Part shown: positions 15,889 to 24,470 of the stretch, piece after piece
How positions within the stretch are numbered: the stretch's first letter is position 1
How the letters are laid out: each line of letters begins with the position of its first letter
From: Actinokineospora enzanensis DSM 44649
Lineage (GTDB): Bacteria; Actinomycetota; Actinomycetes; Mycobacteriales; Pseudonocardiaceae
Reading direction: 5' to 3'
Assembly: GCF_000374445.1 (NCBI RefSeq)
Contig: NZ_KB894428.1
Coordinates: 1-40,870 of the forward strand
Length of the DNA: 40,870 nucleotides
Translations under genes and position numbers: made by a program
The notes under the pieces: model-generated
The model's database searches: none
Told to the model about the DNA's origin: nothing
What the model saw: the letters and a program-made list of their open reading frames with translations, nothing else

Positions 15889-17112
15889 CTACGCGGCTTC
15901 CGGCTGGTCGGCCGAAGCGGAAGTGGACCGTCGTGGTGTGCCGGTCGTCTCGTGCATCCCCGACCACACCATCGACATCGGCACCGCGATCAGCACGCCG
16001 AGCAGGCCCGCCAACGCCACCGTCTGCATCGCCGAACCCAGCAACTCGGCCACCGCGCCACCCAACGCCACACCCAGGCCCTGCGACACCCGCAGCCCGG
16101 TGCGCGCGGCCCCGAACGCGGCACCGCGGATCTCGTTCGGCACCAGTGTGTTGAACACGGCCATCACCGTGATCTGGTACGCGCCCACCGCGCCCGCCAA
16201 CGCGAGCAGCAGCAGCGCGAGGATCAGGCTCGGCTTGAACACGAACAGCACCAGCACGCCCACCGACGCCGTGGCCAACGCGCCGATCAGCCGCGGCCGG
16301 TGCCGCGCGGGCACGAAGTGCGAGATGACGAACGTGCCCACGATGAAGCCCAGCGGGTCGGCGGCCAGCAGCCAGCCCACCGCCTCCGGGGCCGCGCCCG
16401 CCTCCCTGGCCAGCGGCGCGGCCAGGCCTTCCGGGATCACCGCCAACCCGACCAACCAGGACAGTGTCAGCAGCACCCGCAGCCTGCGGTCGCCGAACAC
16501 CCACTTGGCGCCGTCGAACCAGCGGTCGTTCTTGGACCCGGCGGGCGGCCGGTTGCGCACGTCCCGCCACACCAGCACCGCCGACACCGCGAACGTGCCC
16601 GCGTCGATCAGCAGCGCCGGGGTGATGCCGATCGCGGTCACCAGCACGCCGCCGCCGCCCAGGCCCAGCAGCATCATGGTGTTCGTGGTGATCCCGCGCA
16701 GGTCCTGGCTGCGCAGGTAGAGCGCGTCGTCCGGGAACACCTCGCGGGTGGTGGCGTTCTGCGCGGCCATCGCGGGCGCCTGCACCATCGGCACGATGAT
16801 CACCAGCACGAACAGCGCCCACAGCGGCATGTGCGGGATCGCCATCAGCCCGACCACGGCCGCCTGCACCACCGCGCAGATCACCATCAGCGTCCGGCGT
16901 CGGTAGCGGTCGGCCAGCCAGGACAGCCCGAGCCCGCCCGCGAGCGCGGGCAGGAAGGTGAGCGCGTAGATGCCCGCGGAGTAGAACGCCGAGCCGGTTC
17001 GGTTGTAGACGAGGATGGCCAGCGCCACCCGGGTCAGCTGGTCGCCCGCGACCGAGATCGCCTCGGTGAACCAGAGCGCGCGGAACTCCCGGTCCGCGAG
17101 TACCGCGGACAT
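15889..17112 (-). CDS. MFS-family transporter
   Basis: A 407-residue permease with about 12 hydrophobic segments. It starts at the ATG at 17110-17112 (MSAVLADREFRALWFTEAIS), the usual N-terminus of the EntS-like MFS_3 group. Seen: VAGDQLTRVALAILVYNRTG in helix 1, LSWLADRYRRRTLMVICAVV as the loop 2-3 motif A (DRxxRR), and a paired segment in the second half, GAAFGAARTGLRVSQGLGVA. Members of this group are drug or siderophore exporters; the cargo here is unknown. It is convergent with the SARP gene, with the miniature element between them. It could serve export for whatever the regulator controls, but nothing shows this. Confidence 0.9.
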   Translation of the reverse strand: MSAVLADREFRALWFTEAISVAGDQLTRVALAILVYNRTGSAFYSAGIYALTFLPALAGGLGLSWLADRYRRRTLMVICAVVQAAVVGLMAIPHMPLWALFVLVIIVPMVQAPAMAAQNATTREVFPDDALYLRSQDLRGITTNTMMLLGLGGGGVLVTAIGITPALLIDAGTFAVSAVLVWRDVRNRPPAGSKNDRWFDGAKWVFGDRRLRVLLTLSWLVGLAVIPEGLAAPLAREAGAAPEAVGWLLAADPLGFIVGTFVISHFVPARHRPRLIGALATASVGVLVLFVFKPSLILALLLLALAGAVGAYQITVMAVFNTLVPNEIRGAAFGAARTGLRVSQGLGVALGGAVAELLGSAMQTVALAGLLGVLIAVPMSMVWSGMHETTGTPRRSTSASADQPEAA

Positions 17113-17578
17113 TCTCGGCGCTGCTCTGCCCACGTGTGCTCCCGTCCGGCGGGCGGGTGGCCCGCTCGGCTGACTCCATCCTCCGCCCCCTGGGTCTGGG
17201 CGCGGTGAACCCGGTGACGCCTGCCGCAGGGTCATCGCGGCGTCGCACAGAGTACCGGCAAGTTCGGCCGGTATCGGTACTGGTGAAGGTTCCCAGTTCC
17301 ACAAAACCGACCGATGCGCCCGTCCGGCGCAATCCCGGTGACCTGTGGGTGTCAACCGGCGAGCTGAACGGCTCAGCGCGTTCGGCGCACGCCCTCGGCC
17401 ACTCGGCGCCGCCCCCGCCGGGCGACCCGGGTGGCGACGGATGGTGACCAACACTGTCGGTAGCCGGTGGTGGGCTCACGGTTCACCGCCGCGGCCGGTG
17501 GGATCCGGTCGCGGGACAGGGGCCGGCGACGGGCGAGTCGGGGTGACACGGGTATGGACGGCTTGGACGGCAGGGGCT

Positions 17579-17632
17579 TGGACAGTGCTGTGGACGGCGG
17601 GAGCCTGGACAGTGCTGTGGACGGTGGGGGCT
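17579..17632 (+). repeat. 27-bp in-frame tandem repeat at the 5' end of the SDR frame
   Basis: TGGACAGTGCTGTGGACGG occurs at 17579-17597 and 17606-17624, a 27-bp period. In the SDR frame it reads LDSAVDGG twice, and related GLDG units continue to about 17665. The 9-codon period keeps frame, which suggests the segment may be translated as an N-terminal extension. Confidence 0.6.
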
Positions 17633-17640
17633 TGGACGGC

Positions 17641-18585
17641 ATGGACCGGAACGGCCTGGACGGCCTGGCGGGGATGGTGTCGGCGGGGGCGGGCGGCGCG
17701 GGCCTGACCGGCAAGGCGGTCGTGGTGACCGGTGCGGGCCGGGGGCTGGGCGAGGCGTTCGCGGTGCACCTGGCGCGGGCGGGGGCGGCGGTGGTGGTCA
17801 ACGACGTGGACGCGCCGCAGGCCCGGCGGGTCGCGCGGCTGATCCGGGACGCGGGCTTCCCCGCGGTGGCGAGCACGCATTCGGTCGCCGACCCGGCGGC
17901 GGCGGCCGCGATCGTCGAGCTGTGCGTCGCCGAGTACGGCGGCATCCACGGGTTGGTCAACAACGCCGGGCTCACCTACGAGGCGCTGCCGTGGGAGGAC
18001 GACCCGGCGCGGGCGCGCGCGGTGGTCGAGGTGAACCTGCTCGGCGTGATCCACACCGGGTTGGCCGCGATCCGCCGGATGCGCCCGGCGGGCGGCGGCT
18101 CGATCGTCAACATCTCCTCCGGCGCCTCGCTCGGCCAGCGGACCATCGGCGTCTACGCGGCCACCAAGGGCGCGGTCTGCACCCTCACCTGCTCGTGGGC
18201 GCTGGACCTGGAGGACTGTGGCATCCGGGTGAACGCGGTCTGCCCCAAGGCCTACACCAGGATGGTGTGGACATCCGAACGCGCCGCCCGGCACACGCCG
18301 CCGGACCGCACCCCGGACCGGGTCGCGCCGCTGGTGCACTTCCTGCTCGATGACGACCGTTCGGCGGGGATCACCGGACAGATCATCCGGTGCACCGGAC
18401 CGGAGTTGCACATCGTCGGACAGCCCTACCTGAAGGCGCCCGTGCTGTATCGGGACGAGTGGGACGTGGACGCGGTGACGACCGCCTTCGCCGAGGTGCT
18501 CGGCAGCCACCTGGAACCGTACGGCCTGGAGAAGCGTTCACCTTCCAGGCTGCGGAAATGGCTCGCGCCCGCGCGCACCGCCTGA
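17641..18585 (+). CDS. short-chain dehydrogenase/reductase
   Basis: Classical SDR oxidoreductase using NAD(P)H. Nucleotide-binding motif VVVTGAGRGLGEAFAVHLA, NNAG in LVNNAGLTYE, catalytic Ser in IVNISSGAS and YAATK as the YxxxK pair. The C-terminus carries DDDRSAGITGQIIRCTGPEL. The start is uncertain: ATG at 17641 follows GGTGGGGG at fair distance; ATG 17674 would place the cofactor motif at the usual position; ATG 17554 would include the repeated GLDSAVDGG extension. The substrate is unknown. Codon use is strongly GC-ending from 17690 onward, which marks the certain part. Confidence 0.88.
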   Translation: MDRNGLDGLAGMVSAGAGGAGLTGKAVVVTGAGRGLGEAFAVHLARAGAAVVVNDVDAPQARRVARLIRDAGFPAVASTHSVADPAAAAAIVELCVAEYGGIHGLVNNAGLTYEALPWEDDPARARAVVEVNLLGVIHTGLAAIRRMRPAGGGSIVNISSGASLGQRTIGVYAATKGAVCTLTCSWALDLEDCGIRVNAVCPKAYTRMVWTSERAARHTPPDRTPDRVAPLVHFLLDDDRSAGITGQIIRCTGPELHIVGQPYLKAPVLYRDEWDVDAVTTAFAEVLGSHLEPYGLEKRSPSRLRKWLAPARTA

Positions 18586-19031
18586 ACCCGGTGAGTTCGA
18601 TCACGCCCGGACGGTCGGTGTCGGGAGACCGCCTGCGTGGGGCGCGCGGAACACACTGCGGTACCACGGTTGGATCTCCGCGGGCTACGACGAACGCCGC
18701 AACGGCTTCGGCGACACGTCCGAGTAGTGTCATGCTCCATTCGGGCGCTGCTTGGCGTAGCGGGGTCGCTACTGTCGGCGCAGGACGTACGGTGGAGACA
18801 GTGCCGCGCCCCCGCTGGACCGGCTCACGGCGGGGCGTGACACACGGCAGGAGCGGGACGCGATGTCCTGGGCAGCACGCGTTATCGAGCGGCAGGCGTG
18901 ATCGGGAGAGCCGATCGGCCGGGGCCCGCCGGGCCCCGGGAGGGAATCCGGACACACGGGACCGTCACGGTGGACAACCGGCGGTCGGACCCGGGCGTCC
19001 CACGGGACGCGGGAACGGAAGGGAGGCACCG
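18586..19031. other. gap between the SDR gene and the repeat-bearing frame
   Basis: About 446 bases with no gene I can support. The sequence just before 19032 reads GGAAGGGAGG, a strong ribosome binding site for the ATG at 19032 that opens the repeat frame on the plus strand. Confidence 0.5.
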
Positions 19032-19038
19032 ATGGATC

Positions 19039-20061
19039 TCACCCGGCACGGGAACACGGGCACGCCTCCCGGCGGCGTTCCCGGGAACCCCGGTGGGGAC
19101 ACAGGGGACAGTACGGTCGGGATCACCGGTCACGGGACATCGCGGGCTCCTTCGGACGATCCGGTCGACGAGTCGGCTCCGGACGGGGCGGGGGTCACCA
19201 GTCGCGAGAGCGCATCGGCTGCTCCTTCGGTCTCCGGGGGTATGGGGGACGGCGGGCTCACCAGTCGCGGGAACGCATCCACGGCTCCTTCTGGCTCGGC
19301 TCGGGCGGGGACTCTCGGGTTCACCAGTCACGAGACATCAGGCGCTCCTCGGGGATCGAGTGACGGGGCGGGGACTGATCGGGTAGGGACTACCGGGTTC
19401 ACCAGTCGCGGGACATGTGCGGCTCCTCGGGATTCGGGTGGGGTAGCGGGGACTCTGGGGTTCACCAGTCGCGGGACATTCGAGACTCCTTGGGGGGCTG
19501 ATCGAGTGGCGGGGACGGACGGGTTCACCAGTCGCGGGACATCTGCGGCTCCTCGGGGATCGACGGACTCGGCGGGGGCTTCCGGTCTCACCAGTCGCGG
19601 GACATCGGGGACTCCTCGGGGATCGAACGACTCGGATCGGGCGGGGACTGATCGGGTAGGGACTACCGGGTTCACCAGTCGCGAGAGCGCATCTCGGGTT
19701 CCTTCCGGGTCGGGCGGGGCGGTCGAACGGGACGGTCTCACCAGTCACGGCTGCGCATCGGGTGCTTCTCCTCGGATTCCGGTCGGTACGGACGATGCAC
19801 GGTCCACTGAGGCGGGACCGGACCTGCGGGTCACCAGTCGCGGGACATTCCGGGCTCCTTCGGACGGTCGGATCGGCGGTGTGAACATGGGCGGGGAGGG
19901 GGACCTCACCAGTCGCGAGAGCGCATCACGGGCTCCTTCCGCTGCGGCGGGCTTCGGGCTGACGGACTGTGGACCGGTGGACTGCGGATCGGCTGACTGC
20001 GGGCCGGTGGACGTCGAGGGCGGTGTCACCGGTCACCGGGACGCATCGCTCGCGGCTCCTT
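19039..20061 (-). repeat. array of 13 minus-strand mini-ORFs encoding M(R)SRDW, each with its own ribosome binding site
   Basis: Each unit, read on the minus strand, is AAGGAG or GAGGAG (AAGGAA once), 6 bases (9 in two units), ATG, optional CGN, TCN or AGC, CGN, GAC, TGG, TGA. ORF coordinates: 19123-19140, 19195-19215, 19258-19278, 19321-19338, 19399-19416, 19462-19479, 19525-19542, 19588-19605, 19672-19692, 19738-19758, 19831-19848, 19906-19926, 20026-20046. Eleven encode exactly MSRDW or MRSRDW; the first encodes MSRDR and the last MRPGDR. A degenerate 14th unit without ATG starts at 19039. Among the 11, differences are only synonymous (Ser TCC/TCT/AGC, Arg CGC/CGT). All spacings (63 to 120 bp) are multiples of 3. 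On the plus strand the same DNA is open and reads repeats like TSRGTSAAPRG. No larger minus-strand gene is attached. Confidence 0.8.
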
Positions 20062-20171
20062 CGCTCGATGTGGACGGTCGGTCGGCGGACACCGGTCCCC
20101 GGGCCGCGTCGGGCACACCGCCGCGGGGATCCACGCTGGACGAAACGGCTGACGGACCGGAAGGTGACGCC

Positions 20172-21617
20172 ATGGCCGCGGATCGCAACCAGGACGACGC
20201 CGACCACGTACCCGCATCGGGGCCACCTCCTCGTGACGACCCGCGCCCCGAGACCGACCGGACCCGGGCCGCGCGCGCCGGGGCGCGGGTGTGGCGCGGG
20301 CGGTGGTTCCGGTCACGGCCAAGTGTGACCGACTCGCTCCGCAGTGAACACCCTCCGGCATGGCTCCGGTTCCGGACCTGGGGGCTGTGGACGCTTCCTC
20401 CCGCCGCCAGACGCTACGTGATCATCTTCGAGCTTGGCACGCTGGTCGCGGTTTTCCTCGCCTGTGTCACCGCGCGGGCCGCGGGCGAGTTCGACTGGCG
20501 CAGGCTCGCGGTGCTGGTCGGCGCGGGCGCGGCGCACCTGTGGCTGTCCCGGCGCACCGAGGAGACGCGCCGCGACAGCGGGCCCGGCCCGCACATGGAC
20601 ACCAGCGTGGTGTGGATCCTGCCCGCGATGGTGCTGCTGCCCGCGTGGATGGCCGTGCTGTCGATGTTGCTGCTGCGCGTGCAGCTGTACCCGGTGGCGC
20701 GCCGACCACTGTTCCGCTACACGTTCGGCACGGCGGCCATCCTGCTGGCCGCGATCACCTCGTACGGCGTCATCCGCTGGGGCGGGGTGGACGTGAGCGC
20801 CGAGTTCGGTGCCCGCGACGCGGCGGTGCTGGCGCTGGCCGGGCTGGCCTACTTCGTGGTCAACGCGATCGCCATCGGCGGCGTCATCGCGCTGTCCACC
20901 CCGCAGCCCACCTGGACCGCCGTGGTCGGCGGCAGCCGGGACAACGCCATGGCCGCGCTGACCACCTGCCTTGGCGCGCTGGCCGCGCTGGCCATCGCGC
21001 ACGCCTGGCTGGCCCCGCTGTTCCTGGTGCCGCTGCTGTGCGCGCTGGACTGGGGCGCCCTGCAGATCGAGAACCTGCGCGGCGACGCCCGCACCGACCA
21101 CAAGACCCAGCTGCTCAACTCGCGCGGCTGGCACGAGCAGGCGGGCCGCGAGCTGGCCCGCGCGCACCGGCTGGGCACCACGCTGTCCGTCGCGGTGCTC
21201 GACCTGGACTACTTCAAGCAGGTCAACGACACCTGGGGCCACCCGGCGGGCGACGCGGTGCTGCGCGCGGTCGGCAAGGTCCTGCGCGAGACCACCCGCC
21301 AGGGCGACGTGGTCGGCCGCTTCGGCGGCGAGGAGTTCGTGCTGCTGCTCCCGGACACCGACGCGGCGGGCGCGGTCCAGGTCGCCGAGCGGATCCGCCA
21401 GGGCGTCGCGGCGATGACCGTGGCGGCCACGGACAAGCGCGGCCAGCCGGTCGTGATCTCCGGCCGCACCACCTCCATCGGCGTGGCCGCCGCCCCGGGC
21501 GCGCTGGCCGACCTGGAGCTGCTGCTTCGGCATGCCGACGCGGCGGTCTACGAGGCCAAGCACGCGGGCCGCGACCAGGTCCGCTGCGCCGAACCCCCGG
21601 CCGACGTGGCCGTCTGA
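20172..21617 (+). CDS. membrane-bound diguanylate cyclase (GGDEF)
   Basis: Makes c-di-GMP from two GTP. From the ATG at 20172 (behind GGAAGGTG) it has 481 residues: a basic cytoplasmic N-terminus, about six membrane helices between residues 80 and 300 (YVIIFELGTLVAVFLACV, VVWILPAMVLLPAWMAVLS and others), then the GGDEF domain with VLDLDYFKQVNDTWGHPAGD and active-site GGEEF near residue 385. RQGD stands five residues before GGEEF, the RxxD inhibitory site, so product feedback is expected. The frame is open upstream to an ATG at 19032 with a strong ribosome binding site; that start would add 380 Ser/Thr/Gly/Pro-rich residues encoded across the mini-ORF array. I choose the later start because codon use becomes typical only there, but cannot exclude the long form. 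Confidence 0.88.
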   Translation: MAADRNQDDADHVPASGPPPRDDPRPETDRTRAARAGARVWRGRWFRSRPSVTDSLRSEHPPAWLRFRTWGLWTLPPAARRYVIIFELGTLVAVFLACVTARAAGEFDWRRLAVLVGAGAAHLWLSRRTEETRRDSGPGPHMDTSVVWILPAMVLLPAWMAVLSMLLLRVQLYPVARRPLFRYTFGTAAILLAAITSYGVIRWGGVDVSAEFGARDAAVLALAGLAYFVVNAIAIGGVIALSTPQPTWTAVVGGSRDNAMAALTTCLGALAALAIAHAWLAPLFLVPLLCALDWGALQIENLRGDARTDHKTQLLNSRGWHEQAGRELARAHRLGTTLSVAVLDLDYFKQVNDTWGHPAGDAVLRAVGKVLRETTRQGDVVGRFGGEEFVLLLPDTDAAGAVQVAERIRQGVAAMTVAATDKRGQPVVISGRTTSIGVAAAPGALADLELLLRHADAAVYEAKHAGRDQVRCAEPPADVAV

Positions 21618-21628
21618 ACGCCGCGACG

Positions 21629-21664
21629 CGACGGTGCACCCCGCGGGGGATTGGCGCACCGTCG
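21629..21664 (+). terminator. short hairpin after the diguanylate cyclase stop
   Basis: CGACGGTGC at 21629-21637 pairs with GCACCGTCG at 21656-21664, starting 12 bases after the TGA. It may act with the larger hairpin downstream. Confidence 0.45.
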
Positions 21665-21711
21665 TTCGGCGCGACAGCCCGAGTGGAGGTATTCCCCCGA
21701 ACCGCATTCGG

Positions 21712-21757
21712 ACAGGGGTGAGGGGGAGGTCCGTGTGGACCTCCCCCTCACCCCTGT
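21712..21757. terminator. perfect 21-bp-stem bidirectional terminator
   Basis: The arms 21712-21732 and 21737-21757 are perfectly complementary over 21 bp with a GTGT loop. It lies between the convergent cyclase and protease genes and would stop transcription from both sides. Confidence 0.85.
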
Positions 21758-21775
21758 CATGAGCCGGTCGGCGGA

Positions 21776-23242
21776 CTACGGGCGCGAGGTGCGCAGGGTG
21801 TAGCTGCCGCCGCCGCTGTAGGCGTGGACCTGCCAGCGGTAGTAGCCGGAGGTGCCGGAGTACGACACGGACTCCGCGTTGGTCGGCGTGGTGCCACTGG
21901 CCACGTTGGCCCACGTGCTGCCGTTCCACTTCTGCAGGTACAGGTCGAAGTCCGTCCCGGCGGGACCGCTCAGGCAGCCGCGGTGGGTGCCCGACGCCGT
22001 GGTCTGGTAGTAGCTGTTGTTCGGCTGGATCGCGGTACCGCCGCCTGCCAGCGTGCCGGTGTAGGACGCGCCGGTGCAGTTGCCGGTGGGCGGCGTGCTG
22101 GTGGGCGGGGTCGTGGTCGGCGGGTTGCCGCCGTTGGTCACCAGGGTCAGCCCGTACACCTGGAGAATCTCGTTGACCGGCTGAAAGTACGTGGTGCCGC
22201 CGGAGGTGCAGTTGCCCGAGCCGCCGGAGGTCACGCCCTGGGCCTGGCTGCCGGAGATGGCCGAGCCGCCGGAGTCACCGGGCTCGGCGCACACGTTGGT
22301 GCGGATCAGGCCGGTGATGGTGCCCTCGGCGTAGGTCACCGAGGCATTGCGGGCCTGGATGGTGCCGCAGTGCCAGCCGGTGGTGGAGCCGGAGCGGCAG
22401 ATCGACGAGCCGACCGGCGCGTCGGTGGAGCCCGCCACGGCCACCCGGCCGCCGGAGTAGTTGTTCACGGCGCCGACCGGCGTGTTGCCCGCGGCGACCC
22501 GGACGAACGCGTAGTCGTTGCCCGGGAAGCTGGACCCGGCGAACGAGCCGCTTGGCTGCGTGGTGCTCGCGCCGGAGGTGCCGCAGTGCCCGGCGGTGAC
22601 GAACCCGCCGTTGACCGAGAAGCCGACCGAGCAGCGGGTGCCGCTGCCGATGTAGTAGGCGTTGCCGCCGACCACGTCGATCAGCTTGCGCGGCGCCTCG
22701 TCGGAGGCGACCACGCTGACCGCGTCCGCTGGCACGCCGCTGGCGGCCACGAACGCGCGGGCCGCGGACAAAGCGTTCCCGCGGGACTGGACGACGATCT
22801 TGTTGCCGGTCGGGTCCACGTACCAGCCGGGCACGGTCCGCGGGCTCTTCGCCAGGTTGGCGTCCAACCTGGCCTTCAGCTCGTCCAGCTGGGCCTCGGT
22901 GCGGCCGACCACGACGGTGTCCGCCCCGGCTGCCCGCGCGGTGGCCGCGGCGGCGTTGTCGGTGACGGCGACGACGAGCCTGCCCCGGCCCGCGTCGTAC
23001 CAGGTGCCGCCGAGCCGGTTCGCCAGCTGCTTGCGCAGGCTCCGGTCGGCCTTGCTCGCGCGGTCCTCACTGGACAGCCGGGTGTCCGCCTGGGCGGCCG
23101 ACAGCCCGAGGTCGCGCTGCATCGCCACGCGCATGCCGTCCTGGGCAGCCGGTGCGGCCTCGGCGGAAAGGGTGATCGCCACCGCCGTGCTCGCGACCGC
23201 GGTGGCGACCGCGAGCACAGCGGGGATTCTCGTTCTGGCCAT
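21776..23242 (-). CDS. secreted streptogrisin-like S1 serine protease with C-terminal domain
   Basis: A 488-residue pre-pro-protease; ATG behind GAGGAG. The signal peptide ends near SAEAAPAAQ. The pro-region to about residue 180 resembles the alpha-lytic protease propeptide (VPGWYVDPTGNKIVV), which folds the enzyme and is cut off. Catalytic triad: His in VTAGHCG near 219, Asp in GNDYAFVRV near 245, Ser in PGDSGGSAIS near 322; Cys pairs are present. A Pro/Thr linker (NPPTTTPPTSTPPTG) leads to a C-terminal beta-sandwich, FDLYLQKWNGSTWANVASG ending YSGGGSYTLRTSRP, of the pre-peptidase C-terminal type seen in secreted actinobacterial proteases. It is probably a scavenging extracellular protease. 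Confidence 0.94.
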   Translation of the reverse strand: MARTRIPAVLAVATAVASTAVAITLSAEAAPAAQDGMRVAMQRDLGLSAAQADTRLSSEDRASKADRSLRKQLANRLGGTWYDAGRGRLVVAVTDNAAAATARAAGADTVVVGRTEAQLDELKARLDANLAKSPRTVPGWYVDPTGNKIVVQSRGNALSAARAFVAASGVPADAVSVVASDEAPRKLIDVVGGNAYYIGSGTRCSVGFSVNGGFVTAGHCGTSGASTTQPSGSFAGSSFPGNDYAFVRVAAGNTPVGAVNNYSGGRVAVAGSTDAPVGSSICRSGSTTGWHCGTIQARNASVTYAEGTITGLIRTNVCAEPGDSGGSAISGSQAQGVTSGGSGNCTSGGTTYFQPVNEILQVYGLTLVTNGGNPPTTTPPTSTPPTGNCTGASYTGTLAGGGTAIQPNNSYYQTTASGTHRGCLSGPAGTDFDLYLQKWNGSTWANVASGTTPTNAESVSYSGTSGYYRWQVHAYSGGGSYTLRTSRP

Positions 23243-23441
23243 GCCGTTCTCCTCGTGCAGGGAAGGTGTACGGATGGCCTGCGAACCGGCGCGTCGAAGC
23301 GGACCGGGTGGCTGGTCCGGTCTGGGAAGGTGCCTCGGATACGCGTCCGACGGATCATGATCAACCGGACGAAACGGTCAGCAGGGTGCCTGCGACAGTA
23401 ATCCGGGTCACACACTTTTCGGACATAACATTTCGCCATAG

Positions 23442-23472
23442 CGGTGCGCGCTGCGCGCAGCGGCCCGCACCG
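23442..23472 (-). terminator. GC-rich hairpin after the LysR gene
   Basis: CGGTGCG (23442-23448) pairs with CGCACCG (23466-23472), and the interior CGCTGCGCGCAGCG is itself self-complementary. It overlaps the last bases around the end of the LysR frame. No T run follows, so terminator function is tentative. Confidence 0.4.
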
Positions 23473-23474
23473 GA

Positions 23475-24470
23475 TCACATCGGCGGCACCTGCTGCTCGG
23501 GGCGCTCCACCCCGAAGCCCGGGTGGTCGCGGAGGAACTCGGTGTAGCGGCTGCTGCGCGCGATCACGTCCGCGTAGGCGGTGCTGGCCAGCTTGACCAA
23601 CTGGTCGGAGAACGCGGCGGTGGCCCCGTCCGGGTGCCACCCGATCAGGTTGCGCCAGCGTAGCGGGTTGCCCGCGATCGGCACCGCCACCACACCCGGC
23701 ATCTGCCGGAACATCGGCTGGCAGAGCACCACGGCGTCGCCGGACTCCACCAGGTCGATGCAGCTCACCACGTCGGTCTCGTAGAGCGTGCGCGGGGTGA
23801 ACCCGGCGCGCGCGCAGGCCGCGGCGAAGCAGTCGGCGAAGCAGCCGTCGCCGGGGGTCGCGCCCCACTGGGCGCCCGCCAGGTCGGCCAGTTCCACCTC
23901 GGGCTGCTGGGACAGCGGGTGCTTGTCCGAGAGCAGCACGAACACCGGGTCGGTGGCCAGCGTCCGCCAGATCAGGCCCGGCTGGGACGGCGGCGGGGCG
24001 TCCCCGCACACGCCGACCAGGGTGTAGTCCACCCGGCCGTCGGCGACCATCGCGGCCAGCTCCTCCGACGACCAGGACACGTGCGTGGTCACGTGCAGGT
24101 CCGGGTAGGCGGCGTTGAGCTGGTGCACCAGGCCGCCGAGCACCGGTCCGGTGGCCGACCCCAGGCGCAGCCGGGACGGGGTGTCCCCGGGCAGCGCGGC
24201 GTTGTTGGCGAACCGGGCGGCCTCCTCGCGCAGGCCGGAGACCGCGGGCAGCAGCAGGCGGGCCCGCTGCAGCACCAGCTCGCCCAGCGGGGTGGGCCGG
24301 GCTCCCTTCCGGTCGCGCTCGAACAGCGGCCCGCCCAGGGCCCGCTCGATCCGGTGGAGCTGAGCGGTCAGTGCCGGTTGGGCGAGGCCGAGCGTGGACG
24401 CGGCCTTGGTGATGCTGCCCGCCTCGGCGACCGCAACGATGATTTTGAAGTGGCGCAGCTCCAGCTCCAT
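23475..24470 (-). CDS. LysR-family transcriptional regulator
   Basis: A 331-residue protein starting at an ATG. The N-terminal winged HTH is canonical: MELELRHFKIIVAVAEAGS, then ITKAASTLGLAQPALTAQLH and RIERALGGPLFERDR. The remaining part is the periplasmic-binding-protein-like effector domain (RLRLGSATGPVLGGLVHQL, DYTLVGVCGDAP). It would act as a tetramer controlling a neighbouring or distant operon in response to a small ligand. No divergent partner gene starts at its upstream side, where about 530 bases are without a supported gene, so the target cannot be guessed. The secreted protease downstream is on the same strand, 230 bases away. Confidence 0.93.
   Translation of the reverse strand: MELELRHFKIIVAVAEAGSITKAASTLGLAQPALTAQLHRIERALGGPLFERDRKGARPTPLGELVLQRARLLLPAVSGLREEAARFANNAALPGDTPSRLRLGSATGPVLGGLVHQLNAAYPDLHVTTHVSWSSEELAAMVADGRVDYTLVGVCGDAPPPSQPGLIWRTLATDPVFVLLSDKHPLSQQPEVELADLAGAQWGATPGDGCFADCFAAACARAGFTPRTLYETDVVSCIDLVESGDAVVLCQPMFRQMPGVVAVPIAGNPLRWRNLIGWHPDGATAAFSDQLVKLASTAYADVIARSSRYTEFLRDHPGFGVERPEQQVPPM

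Noticed and set aside
18390..19031. further upstream extension of the cyclase frame into the SDR gene
   Set aside because: It overlaps the end of the SDR gene antisense to its codon use, and a strong ribosome binding site stands at 19032.
19123..20061. CRISPR array
   Set aside because: Repeats are degenerate, spacers differ in length but resemble one another, and no cas genes are present. The codon-wise pattern fits mini-ORFs better.
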